From: Pseudonocardia sp. ICBG1293
GTDB lineage: Bacteria > Actinomycetota > Actinomycetes > Mycobacteriales > Pseudonocardiaceae
NCBI RefSeq assembly: GCF_020131355.1
Contig: NZ_JAHLEL010000008.1
Coordinates: 62,001 to 126,000, forward strand
DNA: 64,000 bases
Direction: 5' to 3'
Made by a program: the position numbers and the translations under genes. The notes below the pieces were generated by a model. The model had not been told where the DNA came from, searched no databases, and saw only the letters and a program-made list of their open reading frames with translations. Below, one piece after another: positions 1-8,285 of this stretch; position 1 is the stretch's first letter, and every line of letters begins with the position of its first letter.

Positions 1-204
1 GGGCCGCCCTGCTACCCCGGCCTGGACATGGTGACGGCGCACGAGAACCTGGCCATCACCGACGAGCAGTTCGACGCCGTGGCCCTGGAGATCTCCTCCA
101 CGCTGAACTTCTGCGGGGTGCCCACGGCCGAGCACACCGAGTTCATGGAGATCATCGAGCGCTACCGGCCCGAGGTGGTGCGACAGCAGCCCTCGGCCGC
201 CTGA
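1..204 (+). CDS. Truncated haemoglobin (group I-like), C-terminal part
   Basis: The reading frame is open from the left edge and ends at TGA 202-204, leaving the last 67 residues. The pattern of a histidine followed by ITDEQFDAV, then a helix with TLNFCGVP and a final helix ending RYRPEVV, matches the E-H helices of group I truncated haemoglobins (GlbN type). These are small cytosolic haem proteins that bind O2 or NO. The proximal and distal haem pocket cannot be judged because the N-terminal half is outside the window. The family call rests on motif recognition only. Confidence 0.6.
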   Translation, partial: GPPCYPGLDMVTAHENLAITDEQFDAVALEISSTLNFCGVPTAEHTEFMEIIERYRPEVVRQQPSAA

Positions 205-210
205 CCGGCC

Positions 211-244
211 GGTCCCGGGGCGTGCCCGCCGCACCCCCGGGACC
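211..244. terminator. Hairpin between convergent genes
   Basis: Positions 211-220 (GGTCCCGGGG) pair perfectly with 235-244 (CCCCGGGACC) around a 14-nt loop. It lies between the haemoglobin stop and the convergent LysR stop at 247. It is probably a shared bidirectional terminator. There is no U-tract, as is common in high-GC actinobacteria. Confidence 0.6.
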
Positions 245-246
245 GG

Positions 247-1137
247 TCAGCGGCGGGCCGCGAGACGCACCAGGACCAGCGCGGGCCCGGACGGCGCGCG
301 GCCCCGCCGCCACGCGGCGCGCAGGCGTCGCTGCAGGTCGGCGCCGCGCACCGGGACCGTGCGCAGGGTCCCGGCCGCGACCTCGGCCGCGACGGCCAGG
401 CCGCTGATCACCGCGGGCCCGGCACCGCCCGCGACCGCGTTCTTGATCGCCGTCGTCGACCCGAGCTCCAGCACCGGCGGGGCGAGCGCCCCGAGCGCGC
501 GCTCCAGGAACTCCCGGGTCCCCGATCCCGGCTCGCGCGCCACCAGCGGGGTCGTGGCGAGCTGCGCGGCCTCGACCGCGCGCCGGCGGGCCCAGGGGTG
601 GTCCGGCGCGACGACGAGCGCCAGCCGGTCCCGGCCGACGACCTGCCCGTCGAGGTCCGCGGGCAGGTCGGGGCCCTCGACGAACCCCAGGTCGGCGTCG
701 CCGGAGCGGACGTCGTCGACCACCTCGGCGGTGTTGTGCGAGGTCAGCGTGACCGCGGTGCCGGGCAGCTCGGCGCGCAGCGCCACCAGCCAGCGGGGCA
801 GCAGGTACTCCGCGACCGTGAAGCTGGCGGCCACCCGCAGCCGGGCCGCCCGGTCCGTGCGCAGCGCGGCGACGCCCTCGTCGAGGGCGTGCGCGGCGTC
901 CAGCACCGCCCGTGCCCGCTCGACCACGAGCGCGCCGTCCGGGGTGAGCCGGGTGCCGCGCGGCGACCGCTCCAGCAGGGTCAGCCCGAGCGCGGCCTCC
1001 AGCGTCCTGACCCGGGCGCTGACCGCGGCCTGGGAGATGCCGTGGGCCGCGGCGGCCCTGCCCATGCTCCCCAGGGTGGCGACCGAGACCAGCAGGTCGT
1101 AGGGCACCAGGTCGGCGACGCGCGGGGACAGGGTCAC
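247..1137 (-). CDS. LysR-type transcriptional regulator
   Basis: The protein of about 296 residues has an N-terminal LysR winged HTH (PYDLLVSVATLGSMGRAAAA, then ISQAAVSARVRTLEAALG) and a C-terminal periplasmic-binding-like effector domain (LRVAASFTVAEYLLPRWL; ending near AAGTLRTVPV). I chose GTG at 1137 because it leaves about ten residues before the HTH, as is usual. Longer in-frame versions would run through the divergent transporter start at 1208. The divergent pairing suggests it controls that TDT transporter. A 7-bp-arm inverted repeat covers the start codon, so autoregulation is plausible. The effector is unknown; it would be whatever substrate the transporter moves. Confidence 0.85.
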   Translation of the reverse strand: MTLSPRVADLVPYDLLVSVATLGSMGRAAAAHGISQAAVSARVRTLEAALGLTLLERSPRGTRLTPDGALVVERARAVLDAAHALDEGVAALRTDRAARLRVAASFTVAEYLLPRWLVALRAELPGTAVTLTSHNTAEVVDDVRSGDADLGFVEGPDLPADLDGQVVGRDRLALVVAPDHPWARRRAVEAAQLATTPLVAREPGSGTREFLERALGALAPPVLELGSTTAIKNAVAGGAGPAVISGLAVAAEVAAGTLRTVPVRGADLQRRLRAAWRRGRAPSGPALVLVRLAARR

Positions 1138-1153
1138 AACCTCCGATTGTGAC
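1133..1153. promoter_or_regulatory. Inverted repeat, likely LysR operator
   Basis: GTCACAA (1133-1139) and TTGTGAC (1147-1153) form a perfect inverted repeat with a 7-nt spacer. It lies in the LysR/TDT divergent region and overlaps the proposed LysR GTG start. LysR-type sites are typically interrupted dyads of this size. The overlap with the start would allow direct autorepression. Confidence 0.5.
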
Positions 1154-1207
1154 TCCGCAACCCGGCGCCGGGTACCGGCGGGCCCCCGACCGGCCGACCG
1201 TGGAGGC

Positions 1208-2365
1208 ATGACGACCCACCTCCGGCCCCCGGCCGCGGCCGCCCCGCAGGCGCCGCACGCGTTCGCCCGCCTCGGGCTGCTGCGCGAGCTCGACACCCCC
1301 GGCGACGCGGTCCGCTCGTTCGGGCCGAACTGGTTCGCCGCGGTGATGGGCACCGGGATCGTCGGCGGGGCGGCCGCGACGCTGCCGGTCCAGTCCCCGC
1401 TGCTGACCGCGTGGGCGACCGGGGTGTGGTGCCTGGCCTCGACGCTGCTGGTAGTGCTCGTGGCCGCGACGGTGGCGCACCGGGTGCGGTTCCCCGAGCG
1501 GGCCCGCGCGCACGCCGCGGACCCGGTGGCCGTGCAGTCCTACGGCGCGGTCGCCATGGCGCTCATGACGGTCGGCGCCGGCGCGGTCCAGTTCGGCCCG
1601 GCCGTGCTCGGCGCCCCGGCCGCCCTCCTGACCAGTGGAGCGCTGTGGCTGACCGGGACGGTGTTCGGGCTGGTCACCGCGGTCGGCGTGCCGTATCTCA
1701 TGATCACCGGACACCGCATCGGACCGGACGCGGTGTCCCCCGCCTGGCTGCTGCCGGTGGTGCCCCCGATGGTGTCGGCCGCGGACGGTGCGCTGCTCGT
1801 CGTCCACCTGGCACCGGGCCCCGGCTGCACCACGCTGCTGCTCGCCTGCGTCGCGCTGTTCGGGATGAGCCTGTTCGCGACACTGGCCCTGCTCCCGCAG
1901 ATCTGGCACCGGCTCGTCGTGCACGGCCCCGGCCCGGCGGCGGCCGTCCCCACCCTGTGGATCGTGCTCGGCCCGCTGGGCCAGTCGGTCACCGCGGCCG
2001 GCCTGCTGGCGGACGCCGCTCCGGGCAGCCTGCCGGAGCCCTACGCGTCCGCGGCCCCGGTGGTCGCGGTGGTCTACGGCGTCCCGGTCTGGGGGTTCGC
2101 GATGCTGTGGCTGGCGCTGGCGGCCGCGGTGACGCTGCGGGCCGCCCGTCGGGGCCTGCCGTTCACCCTGGGCTGGTGGAGCTTCACCTTCCCGGTGGGG
2201 ACCTGTGTGACCGGCACCAACCTGCTGGTGGCACGGCTGGGGACGCCGGCGCTCGCCGTCGTCGCGGTGGGGCTGTACGCGCTGCTGGTGGTCGCCTGGC
2301 TCGTCGTCGCGACCCGCACCGTGCACGGCGCGCTCGTCCGCGGGAACCTGCTGGACCCCGCGTGA
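1208..2365 (+). CDS. TDT family transporter (TehA/SLAC1-like)
   Basis: This 385-residue integral membrane protein has about ten hydrophobic segments. The opening FGPNWFAAVMGTGIV matches the first helix of the tellurite-resistance/dicarboxylate transporter (TDT) family, which includes TehA, Mae1 and SLAC1 anion channels. Such proteins move C4-dicarboxylates, sulfite or other small anions across the cytoplasmic membrane; the substrate cannot be read from the sequence. The start ATG follows TGGAGG closely. The divergent LysR gene at 247-1137 is the likely regulator. Confidence 0.8.
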   Translation: MTTHLRPPAAAAPQAPHAFARLGLLRELDTPGDAVRSFGPNWFAAVMGTGIVGGAAATLPVQSPLLTAWATGVWCLASTLLVVLVAATVAHRVRFPERARAHAADPVAVQSYGAVAMALMTVGAGAVQFGPAVLGAPAALLTSGALWLTGTVFGLVTAVGVPYLMITGHRIGPDAVSPAWLLPVVPPMVSAADGALLVVHLAPGPGCTTLLLACVALFGMSLFATLALLPQIWHRLVVHGPGPAAAVPTLWIVLGPLGQSVTAAGLLADAAPGSLPEPYASAAPVVAVVYGVPVWGFAMLWLALAAAVTLRAARRGLPFTLGWWSFTFPVGTCVTGTNLLVARLGTPALAVVAVGLYALLVVAWLVVATRTVHGALVRGNLLDPA

Positions 2366-2371
2366 GGCGTC

Positions 2372-3184
2372 TCAGCGACGGGGGTCGCTCCGGTCGGGGG
2401 ACCCGAGCAGGTCGAGCTGGTAGCCGTCGCGGGTGGCGAAGTCGGCCCGCAGCACGAAGCGGTCACCGCGCACCAGCGTGCGTCGCCACTCCACGGCGCG
2501 GCCCTTCGCGCTGCCCAGCCGCGACACCGAGAACGCGGCGGTCGACGGGCTCCCGCCCAGCAGCCGGTGCTCGGCCGGGGTGGGCAGGAGCGGCTGGATC
2601 GTCTCCTCGCCGCCGGTCGGGACGACGCCGCACAGCTCGGCGTAGCGCTGGTAGAGGGCGACGCCGGTGAAGTCGGCGTGCAGCAGGGGGGCGGCCAGGT
2701 CGTGGGGGAGCCACACCCGGTCCAGTGCGAGCGGCTCGCCCCCGGCCAGGCGCAGCCGTTCCAGGTGCACCAGGGGTGTCGACTCCTCCAGCCCGAGCCG
2801 CGCCGCGACGACGCCGTCGGCGCGCACGTCCAGGGCCCGCACGACGCTGCGTTGCTCCAGTCCCATCGCCCGCACGGACTCGTGGATGCTGTAGAGCGCA
2901 CCCAGGCGCTGGGCGGTCTCCACCGGCGCCGCCTGGCGCGAGGGCCGGCCCCGCGTCCCGACCACGCGGCCCTCGTCGCGCAGCACCTTCACCGCCTGGC
3001 GGACGGTGTGCCTGCTGACGCCGTACTCCCGGCCCAGGGCGAGCTCTCCGGGGAAGCCGCGGGTGAAGGCGTCGGAGTCCAGCCGGCGACGCAGGTCCTC
3101 GAGCAGCTGTTCCCACAACAGCCGCCCCGGTTCGCGGCGGAGCACGGCCGGTCCCGGCCCCGGACCGCGCTCGGCGGCGCCCAC
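2372..3184 (-). CDS. GntR family regulator with UTRA domain (HutC type)
   Basis: The 270-residue protein has an N-terminal GntR winged HTH (LWEQLLEDLRRRL, then LALGREYGVSRHTVRQAVKVLRDEGRV) followed by a chorismate-lyase-fold UTRA effector domain from about residue 90 to 260 (LERLRLAGGEPLALDRVWLP). It starts at GTG 3184. HutC-type GntR proteins sense small metabolites such as sugars, amino acids or fatty acids. No obvious target operon is adjacent: the neighbours are a convergent transporter and an unrelated membrane-anchored protein. Confidence 0.85.
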   Translation of the reverse strand: MGAAERGPGPGPAVLRREPGRLLWEQLLEDLRRRLDSDAFTRGFPGELALGREYGVSRHTVRQAVKVLRDEGRVVGTRGRPSRQAAPVETAQRLGALYSIHESVRAMGLEQRSVVRALDVRADGVVAARLGLEESTPLVHLERLRLAGGEPLALDRVWLPHDLAAPLLHADFTGVALYQRYAELCGVVPTGGEETIQPLLPTPAEHRLLGGSPSTAAFSVSRLGSAKGRAVEWRRTLVRGDRFVLRADFATRDGYQLDLLGSPDRSDPRR

Positions 3185-3237
3185 CCCGTGACTGTACGGA
3201 CCGGGCCGTCACCGGGCGGCGGGCGACCGGACCGGGG

Positions 3238-3639
3238 TCAGGCGACCGACCAGGTGCACGCACCCGTGAAGACGACCGACTCGCCGTCGAGGATCCGAGC
3301 GGCGGCCGGACCGTGCAGGACCCCGCGTGACACCTCGGTGCCGTCCGCTCCACTGCGGGTGTAGCCGCACTCCCGGCCCGGGCCGGGCCCGTCGGTGCTC
3401 CAGGTGCCCGGGACGAGGTCGAGTCCGGCCCGGTACACGCCCTCGACCGCCACCCGCACCGGGACGGGTGCGGGCCGGTGGACGGCGGTCGCCTCGGCCC
3501 GGTCGTCGCCGTGCACGAACGCCGCGGCCGGCACCGCGGGCACGACCAGTGCCAGCAGCACCCACGGCCAGAGCACGGTGCGCCGGCCCGCTGCGGCCCG
3601 CTCCGCGTAGTACCGCCCGTACGGTCCCGTGCCGTCCAT
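3238..3639 (-). CDS. Small membrane-anchored protein of unknown function
   Basis: This 133-residue protein has a basic N-terminal tail (GRYYAERAAAGRRT), one hydrophobic segment near residues 22-42 (VLWPWVLLALVVPAVPAAAF) and an extracytoplasmic domain of about 90 residues. The predicted outer domain contains a cysteine pair (ECGYT and GACTW) that could form a disulfide, and a PGTWSTDGPG segment. I do not recognise a family. It reads as an exported single-pass protein. It stands alone between GntR and TetR regulators. Confidence 0.55.
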   Translation of the reverse strand: MDGTGPYGRYYAERAAAGRRTVLWPWVLLALVVPAVPAAAFVHGDDRAEATAVHRPAPVPVRVAVEGVYRAGLDLVPGTWSTDGPGPGRECGYTRSGADGTEVSRGVLHGPAAARILDGESVVFTGACTWSVA

Positions 3640-3755
3640 CCACCCGCCTCACGTCCGACGTCGCTCTGGTGATCGAAGCGGATACCCGGGAGTGTTACGA
3701 CCCGTCCCGGATCGTGGACGGTCCCACCGTCACCCGCCCGTGCTGGAATGGCCCG

Positions 3756-4397
3756 ATGAGCACCGGCCGGACCTACGCGGGCGCGTCCGCGTACGACCGG
3801 GCCGAGGACCGTCGCCGACGGCTCCTCGACGCCGGGCTGCAGGTCCTCGGCACCGACGGCTACCGGGCGGCCACCGTGCGCCGGATCTGCCGGGAGGCAC
3901 GCGTCGCCGACCGGTACTTCTACGAGTGCTTCGACGGCACCGAGGCGCTGCTGCTCGCCGTCTACGCCGGGTGCACCGCCCGGCTGCGCGACGCGGTGCC
4001 CCCCGCACTGGCCGCGGCGCCCGGCACCGACCCGCTCACGCTGGCCCGGGCCGGTCTCGACGCGTTCCTGCGGGTGGTGGAGGACGACCCGCGGCTCGCT
4101 CGGGTGGTCTGGTTCGAGGTGCTCGGAGTGAGCCCGGAGGTCGAGCGGATCTCGCTGGAGACCATGTCCGGCTTCGGACGGCTGCTCCTGGCGCTCACCG
4201 CGGACCACGGCGCCCCCTCCCCCACCGACGCCACCGACGCCACCGACGCCACCGCCACCCGGCTGCGCGCCGACGCCGTCATCGGCGGGATCAGCCACGT
4301 CGTCATGACCTGGACGACGAACGGCTTCGACCCGCCCCGGGAGCGGGTCACCGACGCGCTCGCCCTCTTCCCGGTGGGCGGCACCGGACTCGGATGA
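3756..4397 (+). CDS. TetR family transcriptional regulator
   Basis: The 213-residue protein has an N-terminal TetR HTH (RRRLLDAGLQVLGTDGYRAA, then VRRICREARVADRYFYECFDG) and a variable all-helical ligand domain. The start is ATG 3756. A longer upstream frame is open but lacks TetR features. A short 9-bp repeat near 4230-4257 encodes TDATDATDAT in the C-terminal half, a likely slippage tract in a loop. The SDR gene begins 79 bp downstream on the same strand and may be a target. The effector is unknown. Confidence 0.85.
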   Translation: MSTGRTYAGASAYDRAEDRRRRLLDAGLQVLGTDGYRAATVRRICREARVADRYFYECFDGTEALLLAVYAGCTARLRDAVPPALAAAPGTDPLTLARAGLDAFLRVVEDDPRLARVVWFEVLGVSPEVERISLETMSGFGRLLLALTADHGAPSPTDATDATDATATRLRADAVIGGISHVVMTWTTNGFDPPRERVTDALALFPVGGTGLG

Positions 4398-4476
4398 CGC
4401 CCGTCACCCCGCCATGTGGAATCACGTGTCATCGGATTAGGGTCGCCGACCACACCCCGCTCGTGAGGAGCCGACG

Positions 4477-5316
4477 ATGAAGTCCTTCACCGGTCGTACC
4501 GCCGCGATCACCGGAGCCGGCTCCGGCATCGGGCGCGCACTGGCCCTGCGCCTGGCGGGCGACGGATGCCACCTCGCCCTGGCCGACCGGGACGCGGCGG
4601 GCCTCGCCGGGACCGCCGCGCTGACCGGGCCGCAGGTGCGGGTCACCACCACCGAGCTCGACGTGGCCGACGAGAAGGCCGTGTACGGCTGGGCCGACGC
4701 GGTCGTCGCCGACCACGGCGCGGTGCACATGATCGTCAACAACGCCGGCGTCGCGCTGTCGGGCACCACCGGGGCGCTGTCCCTGGAGGACTACCGCTGG
4801 ATCATGGACATCAACTTCTGGGGCGTGGTGTACGGGACCAAGGCGTTCCTGCCGCACATGGAGGCCGCGGGCACCGGCCACGTGGTCAACCTGTCGAGCA
4901 TCTTCGGCGTCGCCGCGCAGCCCCTCATGAGCGGCTACAACGCGAGCAAGTACGCGGTGCGCGGGTTCACCGAGTCGTTGCGCCAGGACCTCGAGCTCAC
5001 CGGGTCGCCGGTGTCCGCGACCTGCGTGCACCCCGGCGGCATCCGCACCAACATCGCGAAGGCCGCCCGGGTCGACGACAGCGTCGCCGCCGCCACCGGC
5101 CGCCCGGCCGCCGACGCCACGGCCGAGTTCGAGCGGATGCTCACCACCACCCCGGACCGGGCGGCGAAGACCATCCTGGACGGCGTGCGGCGCAACCAGC
5201 GCCGTGTCCTCATCGGACCGGACGCCTGGGCCATCGATTCCATGGTGCGGCTGCTCCCGACCACCTACCAGCGGATCGTCACCGGGGTCGTCCGCTCGCG
5301 CCGCGGGAGGGGCTGA
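4477..5316 (+). CDS. Short-chain dehydrogenase/reductase
   Basis: This is a classical SDR of 279 residues. It has the cofactor motif TGAGSGIG at about residues 11-18, NNAG near 87-90, catalytic Ser in NLSSIFG and the YNASK catalytic Tyr/Lys pair. An aspartate after the second strand (LALADRD) suggests NAD(H) preference. The C-terminal extension resembles SDRs annotated as acetoin or long-chain alcohol dehydrogenases. The substrate is not determinable. It follows the TetR gene and precedes the amine-oxidase gene on the same strand, with about 70 bp between. Confidence 0.85.
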   Translation: MKSFTGRTAAITGAGSGIGRALALRLAGDGCHLALADRDAAGLAGTAALTGPQVRVTTTELDVADEKAVYGWADAVVADHGAVHMIVNNAGVALSGTTGALSLEDYRWIMDINFWGVVYGTKAFLPHMEAAGTGHVVNLSSIFGVAAQPLMSGYNASKYAVRGFTESLRQDLELTGSPVSATCVHPGGIRTNIAKAARVDDSVAAATGRPAADATAEFERMLTTTPDRAAKTILDGVRRNQRRVLIGPDAWAIDSMVRLLPTTYQRIVTGVVRSRRGRG

Positions 5317-5386
5317 GCCGGGGCGGCCGCCCCGATAGGGTCGTGGCGTCGGGTGATCCCCGGCACACGACCCGAGGAGCCCACCC

Positions 5387-7048
5387 ATGAGCCCCGAGCA
5401 ACCACCCGTCACCGCGTTCGGCCCGGACTTCCCCTTCCCCTACGACGACTGGCTCGCCCACCCGGCCGGTCTCGGCCGGGTCCCGCCGGAACTGCTGGGG
5501 AGCGAGGTCGTCGTCGTCGGGGCCGGGATCGCCGGGCTCGTCGCCGCGTACGAGCTGATGCGCATCGGGCTGCGACCGGTCGTGTACGAGTCCTCCCACC
5601 TGGGCGGACGGCTGCGCTCGCAACCCTTCGAGGGCGCCGACGGCATCGTGGCCGAGCTGGGCGGGATGCGGTTCCCGCGCTCGTCGACAGCGTTCCACCA
5701 CTACGTCGACCTGCTCGGGCTGACGACCGCGCCCTTCCCGAACCCGCTGACCGAGGCCGCCGGCAGCACGGTGATCGACCTGCACGGGCGGACGTACTAC
5801 GGCCGCACCCTGGCCGACCTGCCGCCGTTCTTCACCGAGATCGCCGACGCCTGGGCGAGCGCGCTGGAGGAGGGTGCGGGCTTCACCGACCTGCAGCAGG
5901 CGATCCGCGAGCGCGACACCGCGCGGGTCCGGGCGCTGTGGGCCGAGCTGGTCCCGGTGTGGGACGACCGCACGTTCTACGACTTCGTGTCCACCTCCAA
6001 GGCGTTCGCTGACCTGTCCTTCGCCCACCGCGAGGCGTTCGGACAGGTCGGCTTCGGGACCGGCGGCTGGGACTCCGACTTCCCGAACTCGATGCTGGAG
6101 ATCCTGCGGGTGGTGCTAACCGGCTGCGACGACGACCAGCTGCTGGTCGTCGGCGGGGTCGAGCAGGTCCCGCAGGGGCTGTGGACGCGCACCCCCGAGG
6201 ACCTCGTGCACTGGCCCGCCGGGACCAGCCTGTCGTCGCTGCACGGCGGGGGGACCCGGCCGGGCGTCGCGCGGCTGCACCGGCTCGACCCGGACACGAT
6301 CCGCGTCACCGACGTCTACGGCGGCACCCGCGACGTGTCCGCCGTGCTCACCACCTGCCAGAGCTGGCTGCTCTCCACCCAGATCGACACCGACGAGTCG
6401 CTGTTCGGCCAGGAACTGTGGATGGCCCTGGACCGCACCCGCTACATGCAGTCGACCAAGACGTTCGTGATGGTCGACCGGCCGTTCTGGCGCGACGTCG
6501 ACCCGGCGACCGGGCGCGAGGTCATGTCCACGACGCTGACCGACCGGCTCACCCGCAGCACCTACCTGTTCGACAACGGTCCGGACCGGCCCGGGGTGAT
6601 CTGCCTGTCGTACTCGTGGATGAGCGACTCGCTGAAGATGCTGCCGTACCCGGTCGAGAAGCGGGTCGAGCTGGCGCTGGGCGCGCTGCGGAGGATCTAT
6701 CCCACCGTCGACATCGGAGCACACGTGATCGGCGACCCGATCACGGTGACCTGGGAGTCCGACCCGCACAGTCTCGGCGCGTTCAAGGGCGCCCTGCCCG
6801 GTCACTACCGCTACAACCGGCGGATGTACTGCCACTTCGTGCAGGACGACCTGCCCGCCGCCGAACGCGGCATCTTCATGGCGGGCGACGACGTGTCGTG
6901 GACCCCGGCCTGGGCGGAGGGGGCGGTGCAGACCGCGCTGAACGCGGTCTGGGGGATCGTCGCGCACCTCGGCGGGTCCACCCCGCCGGAGAATCCCGGC
7001 CCCGGGGACCGGTTCGCCGAGCTCGCCCCGCCCGCGCTGCCCGACTGA
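5387..7048 (+). CDS. Flavin amino-acid monooxygenase/oxidase (tryptophan 2-monooxygenase-like)
   Basis: The 553-residue protein has an FAD-binding Rossmann motif near residues 43-60 (VVVVGAGIAGLVAAYE) and GGRL shortly after. The segment ELGGMRFPRS near residue 90 is characteristic of the tryptophan/phenylalanine 2-monooxygenase branch of the flavin amine oxidase family. The C-terminal FAD motif GDDVSWTPAWAEGAV near residue 505 is also typical. Family members oxidise L-Trp or L-Phe to the amide (indole-3-acetamide or phenylacetamide) or act as L-amino-acid oxidases. Its TGA overlaps the ATG of a nitrilase-fold gene, so the two are translationally coupled. Which amino acid is used is not decided by sequence. 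Confidence 0.75.
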   Translation: MSPEQPPVTAFGPDFPFPYDDWLAHPAGLGRVPPELLGSEVVVVGAGIAGLVAAYELMRIGLRPVVYESSHLGGRLRSQPFEGADGIVAELGGMRFPRSSTAFHHYVDLLGLTTAPFPNPLTEAAGSTVIDLHGRTYYGRTLADLPPFFTEIADAWASALEEGAGFTDLQQAIRERDTARVRALWAELVPVWDDRTFYDFVSTSKAFADLSFAHREAFGQVGFGTGGWDSDFPNSMLEILRVVLTGCDDDQLLVVGGVEQVPQGLWTRTPEDLVHWPAGTSLSSLHGGGTRPGVARLHRLDPDTIRVTDVYGGTRDVSAVLTTCQSWLLSTQIDTDESLFGQELWMALDRTRYMQSTKTFVMVDRPFWRDVDPATGREVMSTTLTDRLTRSTYLFDNGPDRPGVICLSYSWMSDSLKMLPYPVEKRVELALGALRRIYPTVDIGAHVIGDPITVTWESDPHSLGAFKGALPGHYRYNRRMYCHFVQDDLPAAERGIFMAGDDVSWTPAWAEGAVQTALNAVWGIVAHLGGSTPPENPGPGDRFAELAPPALPD

Positions 7049-7818
7049 TGCGCGTCGCGCTGCTGCAGACCGCGTCCCGGCCGCGGGACGTGGCCGGGAA
7101 CCTCGACCGGCTCGCCGAGGCGTGCGCCGGCGTGGACGCCGACCTGCTCGTCACCCCGGAGATGTTCCTGACCGGGTACGACATCGGCGCCGACGCGGTG
7201 GCCGAACTCGCCGAACCGGCGGACGGGCCGTCGGCGGCCGCGGTCGCCGAGATCGCCCGGTCCTCGGGGACCGCGGTGCTCTACGGCCACCCACGACGCG
7301 ACGGCACCCGGGTCAGCAACGCCGTCGCGCTCGTCGGGCCGGACGGTACCCGGCTCGCCGGGTACCGCAAGACCCATCTGTTCGGGGAGCTGGACCGGGC
7401 CGGCTTCACCGCCTCGGACACCCCGCCCGCCGTCGTCACCTGGAACGGCTGGGGCCTGGGCCTGCTGATCTGCTACGACGTGGAGTTCCCCGAGACCGTC
7501 CGCGCGCTGGCCCTGGCCGGTGCCGACGCCGTGCTGGTGCCGACCGCGAACATGGCCGCCTACGACCACGTCCCCGAGGTGCTCGTACCGGCCCGGGCCC
7601 GGGAGAGCCAGGTGTACGTGGCCTACGCGAACTGGTGCGGCTCCGAGGGGTCGCTGACCTACGGCGGGCTGTCCTGCGTCGCCGGACCGGACGGTGCGGT
7701 GGTGCGGGCGGGTCGGGCCCCGGAGCTGCTGGTGGCCGAGCTGGACCGGGGGGCGCTCGCGGTGTCCCGGCGGGCGAACCCGTACCTGGCCGACCGACGT
7801 CCCGACCTCTACGGCTGA
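7048..7818 (+). CDS. Nitrilase-superfamily carbon-nitrogen hydrolase (amidase)
   Basis: The 256-residue protein carries the complete catalytic triad of the nitrilase superfamily: Glu38 (VTPEMF), Lys108 (YRKTHLFG) and Cys142 (LLICYDVEFPE). Its length and EMFLTGYDIG motif fit the amidase branches of this family rather than true nitrilases. It overlaps the monooxygenase stop by one base (TGATG), so they are co-translated. The likely job is hydrolysis of the amide made by the partner enzyme to a carboxylate and ammonia. The enzyme is predicted cytosolic. Confidence 0.8.
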   Translation: MRVALLQTASRPRDVAGNLDRLAEACAGVDADLLVTPEMFLTGYDIGADAVAELAEPADGPSAAAVAEIARSSGTAVLYGHPRRDGTRVSNAVALVGPDGTRLAGYRKTHLFGELDRAGFTASDTPPAVVTWNGWGLGLLICYDVEFPETVRALALAGADAVLVPTANMAAYDHVPEVLVPARARESQVYVAYANWCGSEGSLTYGGLSCVAGPDGAVVRAGRAPELLVAELDRGALAVSRRANPYLADRRPDLYG

Positions 7819-8195
7819 GACGACCCCGGCCGGGGGCCCGCCAGCAGGATCCACTCCAGCCGCCCGCCGGGCCCCGGCGCGAGCACCTCGACCCGGTGGG
7901 TGTGCCCGCGCGCCACGTGCACGGCCTCGTCCGCGGCGAGGTCCACCGTGGGCCCGCCGGATGCGACTCCCACCCGGGCCCGACCGGCGAGCACGACGAG
8001 CAGCCGGTCGCACGCCCCGGCCGGCGCGTGCCACGGCCCGGCGCCGCCGGCGAGCGCGAAACGTTCCAGCGCCAGGTCACCGTAGCCGTCGTCGCGGTCG
8101 ACGAGCAGGCGGCGCGACACCGGGTCCGGTTCGGGAGGACGCCCGGGTCCCGGGTGCGTGCCGATCGCCGCGGCCATGCGAGTGCCTCCACTCAT
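7809..8195 (-). CDS. Cupin-domain protein
   Basis: The protein of about 128 residues has a single cupin barrel: GAGPWHAPAGACDRLLVVLAG for motif 1 and EAVHVARGHTHRVEVLAPG for motif 2. HTH in motif 2 keeps a possible metal ligand, but motif 1 has few histidines, so metal binding is uncertain. The start ATG 8195 is preferred over an upstream in-frame ATG because the latter would reach close to the divergent SorC-type gene. Its stop overlaps the convergent nitrilase stop by ten bases. The opposing regulator gene at 8281 is its probable controller. Confidence 0.6.
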   Translation of the reverse strand: MSGGTRMAAAIGTHPGPGRPPEPDPVSRRLLVDRDDGYGDLALERFALAGGAGPWHAPAGACDRLLVVLAGRARVGVASGGPTVDLAADEAVHVARGHTHRVEVLAPGPGGRLEWILLAGPRPGSSQP

Positions 8196-8285
8196 CTGAG
8201 CGGTCCGAACATCACCGAGTAGACGATCCAACGGCCACGACGTCAACATCAGCGACGGATACACCCGCTACGGTGCTCAGATGAG
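8191..8285. promoter_or_regulatory. Divergent promoter with mirrored start sequences
   Basis: CTCATCTGAG (8191-8200) and CTCAGATGAG (8276-8285) are exact inverted copies. Each contains the ATG of one divergent gene, the cupin on the minus strand and the regulator on the plus strand. They could be symmetric operator sites or similar leaderless starts. The 75 bp between them is relatively AT-richer (GAACATCACCGAGTAGACGA). No clear -35/-10 was assigned. Confidence 0.35.

Noticed and set aside
152-2326. A 724-codon open frame on the minus strand across the LysR/TDT region
   Set aside because: It is an antisense shadow in GC-rich DNA: Arg/Gly/Pro-rich, with no domains, and it overlaps two clear genes.
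4230-4257. Short CACCGACGC repeat as a CRISPR or regulatory array
   Set aside because: It is a 9-bp in-frame slippage tract inside a TetR gene with no spacers. No CRISPR array was found anywhere in the window.
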